The notes below the pieces were generated by a model that made no database searches, was not told where the DNA came from, and worked only from the letters and a program-made list of their open reading frames with translations. The position numbers and the translations under genes were made by a program. From Streptomyces longhuiensis (GTDB lineage: Bacteria > Actinomycetota > Actinomycetes > Streptomycetales > Streptomycetaceae): a stretch of DNA of 64,000 bases. The stretch spans positions 6,278,001-6,342,000 of the forward strand of contig NZ_CP085173.1 in NCBI RefSeq assembly GCF_020616555.1, in the 5' to 3' direction. Shown piece by piece: positions 62,041 to 64,000 of this stretch; position 1 is the first letter of the stretch, and each line of letters starts with the position of its first letter.

Positions 62041-62120
62041 CGACGGAAGCCGCGCTGCCTCATGCACCGGCGCATTGAGGACCTGCTGCGCGAGTACGAG
62101 TGACACCGATTTCGTCAACT

Positions 62121-62150
62121 GAGGCCCCTGGCAACTAGTCCAGGGGCCTC
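62121..62150 (+). terminator. Terminator after the DUF89 gene
   Basis: GAGGCCCCTGG / CCAGGGGCCTC, a perfect 11-bp stem with an 8-nt loop. Confidence 0.85.
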
Positions 62151-62167
62151 GTCACTTCTCATCGGAT

Positions 62168-62645
62168 CTAGTGCCGCATCAGGCAACGTTCGCCCTGCCG
62201 ATGGCTACTCTGACGATGTGGCCGATGAAGAGGACAGTGGGAGTGGCTCGATCCGACGTCCCTCGTGGGACCACCCGGTAGTGGCCACCGTCGCGCTGGA
62301 ACTGGGCGGCCTTGCTGTCTCCGGGTTGGTCGCTCTGGTGGGGTGGCCGTTCGGGTGGCTGCCCGACACTGGTTTCGTCCTCATCGTGACGGGCTTTATC
62401 GCGTTCGAGCCTGCGGCTGAGTTGTACCGCGGGGCGGGCACGCCGCGTCGGCTTGCTGTTGTCGCCGCTCTCCTTGCGCTGGCAACGGTGAGCCTGCTCG
62501 TGGCTGCAGCAGTGAACTGGGCCTTTCCTGCGCTGGCTGATCCGGGCGTCGGTATCCTCGTCGGCTACCTTGTTGCGTTGCCCATCGGCGTGGCTGTGTT
62601 GGCTTGGTTCCTCACCAGGGCGAACGCGGCCTGATGCGGCACTAG
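62168..62645. mobile_element. Non-autonomous transposon-like unit with 30-bp terminal inverted repeats
   Basis: The left end 62168-62197 and the reverse complement of the right end 62616-62645 match at 28 of 30 bases; the outer 17 (CTAGTGCCGCATCAGGC) are perfect. Both ends begin with CTAG, a rare tetramer in Streptomyces and a plausible target-site duplication. The unit carries one gene, whose last codons and stop lie in the right repeat. No transposase is encoded, so movement would need one in trans. Confidence 0.75.
62218..62634 (+). CDS. Small membrane protein carried between inverted repeats
   Basis: 138 residues with four hydrophobic segments (VATVALELGGLAVSGLVALVG, GFVLIVTGFIAFEP, LAVVAALLALATVSLLVAAAV, GILVGYLVALPIGVAVLAWFL). 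No motif recognised. GTG start about 20 bp inside the left repeat; there is no good ribosome site, so it may be leaderless or start slightly later. The C-terminal TRANAA and the stop are encoded by the right terminal repeat. Confidence 0.65.
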   Translation: MADEEDSGSGSIRRPSWDHPVVATVALELGGLAVSGLVALVGWPFGWLPDTGFVLIVTGFIAFEPAAELYRGAGTPRRLAVVAALLALATVSLLVAAAVNWAFPALADPGVGILVGYLVALPIGVAVLAWFLTRANAA

Positions 62646-63307
62646 TTCAGTGGGTAGCCGATCTCCGCGAGATCCTTGGCGAGATCGGCCACGGTGACCT
62701 CTGGGTTCAACGCGTTGACGACTGAGTCGCTCAGAGGACGGGAAGCGAAGACATGGGACACGGCCTCCAATGCGACCGGAACTTCGTAGTAGTCCTCGGC
62801 CCACTGCTGGAACGCTTCCGGTGAGCGGTCCACGAGCAGTTGGAAAAGGTACCCCGCGCCGTCAGGGTCGTCCGGCTGCTCGTCGGGGTAGTCGATCGTT
62901 CCTGCCTTCCAAGAGGCATGGTCTGTCTCTCGCCACATGCACGCTGTGACGACGGGCATCCCGTCCTCGTCGCAGAACGCCGGCTCCTCGACGCACGGTC
63001 GAAAGACGTCGGGAACCTCGTCGAGCACCCCCGGCCAGGGCCCGTCTTCTGTGTAGGGGCTCATCGGTGATTCGTGCGCGAACCCGCGAACGTAGGCGCC
63101 GACGAGGGAGAAGACGATCGAGAACTCGTCGCCCGACCCGTTCCGCATGGAGGCCAGCGACTCCGTCTCGGACCATCGGTCGTTGAAGGAGTAGTACCGG
63201 TCCTCCCATTCAGGGCTCAGGATGGCGTCCAGCACAGACAAGGAACGGCAGTGCTCGCGGAGCACGGATATCTCGGGCATCTGCCGAGCAACGTCTTGAA
63301 CGGTCAC
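62642..63307 (-). CDS. Hypothetical protein next to the transposon-like unit
   Basis: 221 residues, acidic, mixed alpha-beta (SVLREHCRSLSVLDAILSPEWEDRYYSFNDRW, YLFQLLVDRSPEAFQQWAEDYYEV). No recognised domain; the style recalls immunity or SMI1-like cytosolic proteins, which is only an impression. Its TAG stop is part of the CTAG end of the adjacent unit, so the insertion may have changed its C-terminus. GTG at 63307 is chosen (GGATGAG upstream). Confidence 0.7.
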   Translation of the reverse strand: MTVQDVARQMPEISVLREHCRSLSVLDAILSPEWEDRYYSFNDRWSETESLASMRNGSGDEFSIVFSLVGAYVRGFAHESPMSPYTEDGPWPGVLDEVPDVFRPCVEEPAFCDEDGMPVVTACMWRETDHASWKAGTIDYPDEQPDDPDGAGYLFQLLVDRSPEAFQQWAEDYYEVPVALEAVSHVFASRPLSDSVVNALNPEVTVADLAKDLAEIGYPLN

Positions 63308-63501
63308 TCGCTCATCCAAGCGCACGCCTCTGACATGCCCGGTTCCTGTGACGGGAGGCCGTGGGGTCCAGAATGCCGGGAAGCGCGGATAGCTGATCCC
63401 ACCTGCGGAAACGCTCCAAGATCCCGTCCACAGGTCGTCCCCGGACCCCGACACATGGCGGCTTTGGGCGGCGCAGAGCTGCACACGCCCGTAGACACAC
63501 G

Positions 63502-63541
63502 AAGACCCCGTCCTCAGCGAAAGCGCTGATGGCGGGGTCTT
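63502..63541. terminator. Terminator near tRNA-Arg
   Basis: AAGACCCCG (63502-63510) pairs with CGGGGTCTT (63533-63541), with an inner CAGCG/CGCTG stem. It would end the minus-strand tRNA transcript. Confidence 0.75.
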
Positions 63542-63559
63542 TGGGCACCTCATACAAGG

Positions 63560-63631
63560 TGCCCCCGGCAGGATTCGAACCTGCGCACACGGCTCCGGAG
63601 GCCGTTGCTCTATCCCCTGAGCTACGGGGGC
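63560..63631 (-). tRNA. tRNA-Arg (anticodon CCG)
   Basis: 72 nt on the minus strand: acceptor GCCCCCG/CGGGGGC, D arm GCTC...GAGC, anticodon stem ACGGC/GCCGT with loop CTCCGGA (anticodon CCG, reads CGG), T arm GCAGG-TTCGAAT-CCTGC, discriminator A. CCA is not encoded. tRNA genes of this type are frequent integration sites, and the adjacent DNA on its 3' side is strain-specific in character. Confidence 0.95.
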
Positions 63632-63826
63632 GTGTTCGCCGCGGCTGGCGTGGCGACGGGTAGAACAGTACCAGCTCTGTCGGGGTCCCCATGAACAGTT
63701 AATTCGCCTGCGAGGTGGCGTCCTCGGAGGGCTGTGCGCGGGGCGCTGGAGGGTGGTAGTCCCCTGTACGGGGCGGAAGTGGGGAAAACCCGGACGCGGT
63801 GGCGTCGGCGGACCTACTCTCGAGTT

Positions 63827-64000
63827 GTGCCAGGCGCGTCCGGCCGAGTGCTTGTTGTGGACGACAACAAGGTGATTCGGCAGCTGATCAGGGTCAATCT
63901 CGAGCTGGAGGGCTTCGAGGTCGTGACCGCGGCCGATGGTGCCGAGTGTCTGGATGTGGTGCATCAGGTTCGGCCTGATGTGATCACCCTGGACGTCGTG
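63827..64000 (+). CDS. Response regulator, receiver domain (partial, runs off the window)
   Basis: The first 58 codons: GTG start, then RVLVVDDNKVIRQLIRVNLELEG with the acidic pair, and RPDVITLDVV with the expected phosphoacceptor Asp. No strong ribosome site is visible, so it may be leaderless. The output domain lies beyond the end of the window. Confidence 0.85.
   Translation, partial: MPGASGRVLVVDDNKVIRQLIRVNLELEGFEVVTAADGAECLDVVHQVRPDVITLDVV

Noticed and set aside
62062..62103. 13-codon open frame MHRRIEDLLREYE after the DUF89 gene
   Set aside because: Helical and plausible as a gene remnant, but too short to support, with no ribosome site.

Overview
The window is a high-GC actinobacterial chromosome segment, almost certainly from Streptomyces. 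Evidence: strong GC bias at third codon positions, GTG starts and GTGA/ATGA overlaps, nickel superoxide dismutase with its SodX protease, a fused 1272-residue Kgd-type 2-oxoglutarate dehydrogenase, a lon gene with a HAIR-like operator, a conservon (cvnABCD), and Ku with LigD activities split over two genes. The gene order sodN-sodX ... amino-acid ABC transporter - malic enzyme ... kgd - two-component system ... lon ... ku - tRNA-Arg matches, from memory, the SCO525x-SCO535x neighbourhood of S. coelicolor.

Layout. 1-2.0 kb: GNAT acetyltransferase overlapping tail-to-tail with an ATP-grasp enzyme. 1.5-4.5 kb: redox/electrophile cluster (MarR regulator, azoreductase, nitroreductase, NAD(P)-binding protein). 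4.7-6.4 kb: sodN, with a structured 3' UTR that is probably an sRNA source, divergent sodX, and a CGNR zinc-finger protein. 6.5-10 kb: methyltransferase and a polar amino-acid ABC transporter. 10.6-13 kb: malic enzyme and quinone oxidoreductase-like protein. 13-16 kb: PadR-type regulator with a DUF4097 protein, and a membrane protein. 16-22.4 kb: DUF6104 protein, kgd, and an OmpR-type two-component system. 22.4-26.8 kb: spermidine synthase-like protein, rhomboid-like membrane protein, Lon. 26.8-32.5 kb: TrmB/LuxR regulator with a secreted thermolysin-like protease, secreted GH25 muramidase, MarR regulator. 32.5-39.4 kb: PP2C-like phosphatase and a complete conservon ending in a styrene-monooxygenase-like flavoprotein.

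39.4-41.2 kb is an accessory insert between two convergent core genes. It holds a secreted protein built of 117-bp tandem repeats and an HTH gene fragment. It ends in a second, diverged copy of the 3' end of the monooxygenase gene. 41.2-46.7 kb: NlpC/P60 hydrolase, TetR regulator, two divergent diiron-type proteins (AurF-like and ferritin-like), and a Pro-rich membrane protein. 46.7-53.3 kb: DUF3291 protein, a PBP/SEDS pair for peptidoglycan synthesis, an orphan histidine kinase, a lipoprotein, and low-complexity intergenic DNA with a 21-bp perfect inverted repeat. 53.5-58.4 kb: DNA-repair island (NERD protein, AlkD-like protein, LigD-type ligase, LigD-type polymerase, Ku). 58.5-62.1 kb: PH-domain protein, methyltransferase divergent from a TetR regulator with two strong operators, DUF89 protein. 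62.1-63.3 kb: a 478-bp transposon-like unit with 30-bp terminal inverted repeats carrying one membrane-protein gene, then an unknown gene. 63.56 kb: tRNA-Arg(CCG). 63.8 kb to the end: start of a response regulator.

Most of the window is core Streptomyces chromosome. The novelty is in the 39.4-41.2 kb insert, the 62.2-62.6 kb unit next to the tRNA gene, the structured intergenic DNA around 52 kb, and several clear but unassigned operators.
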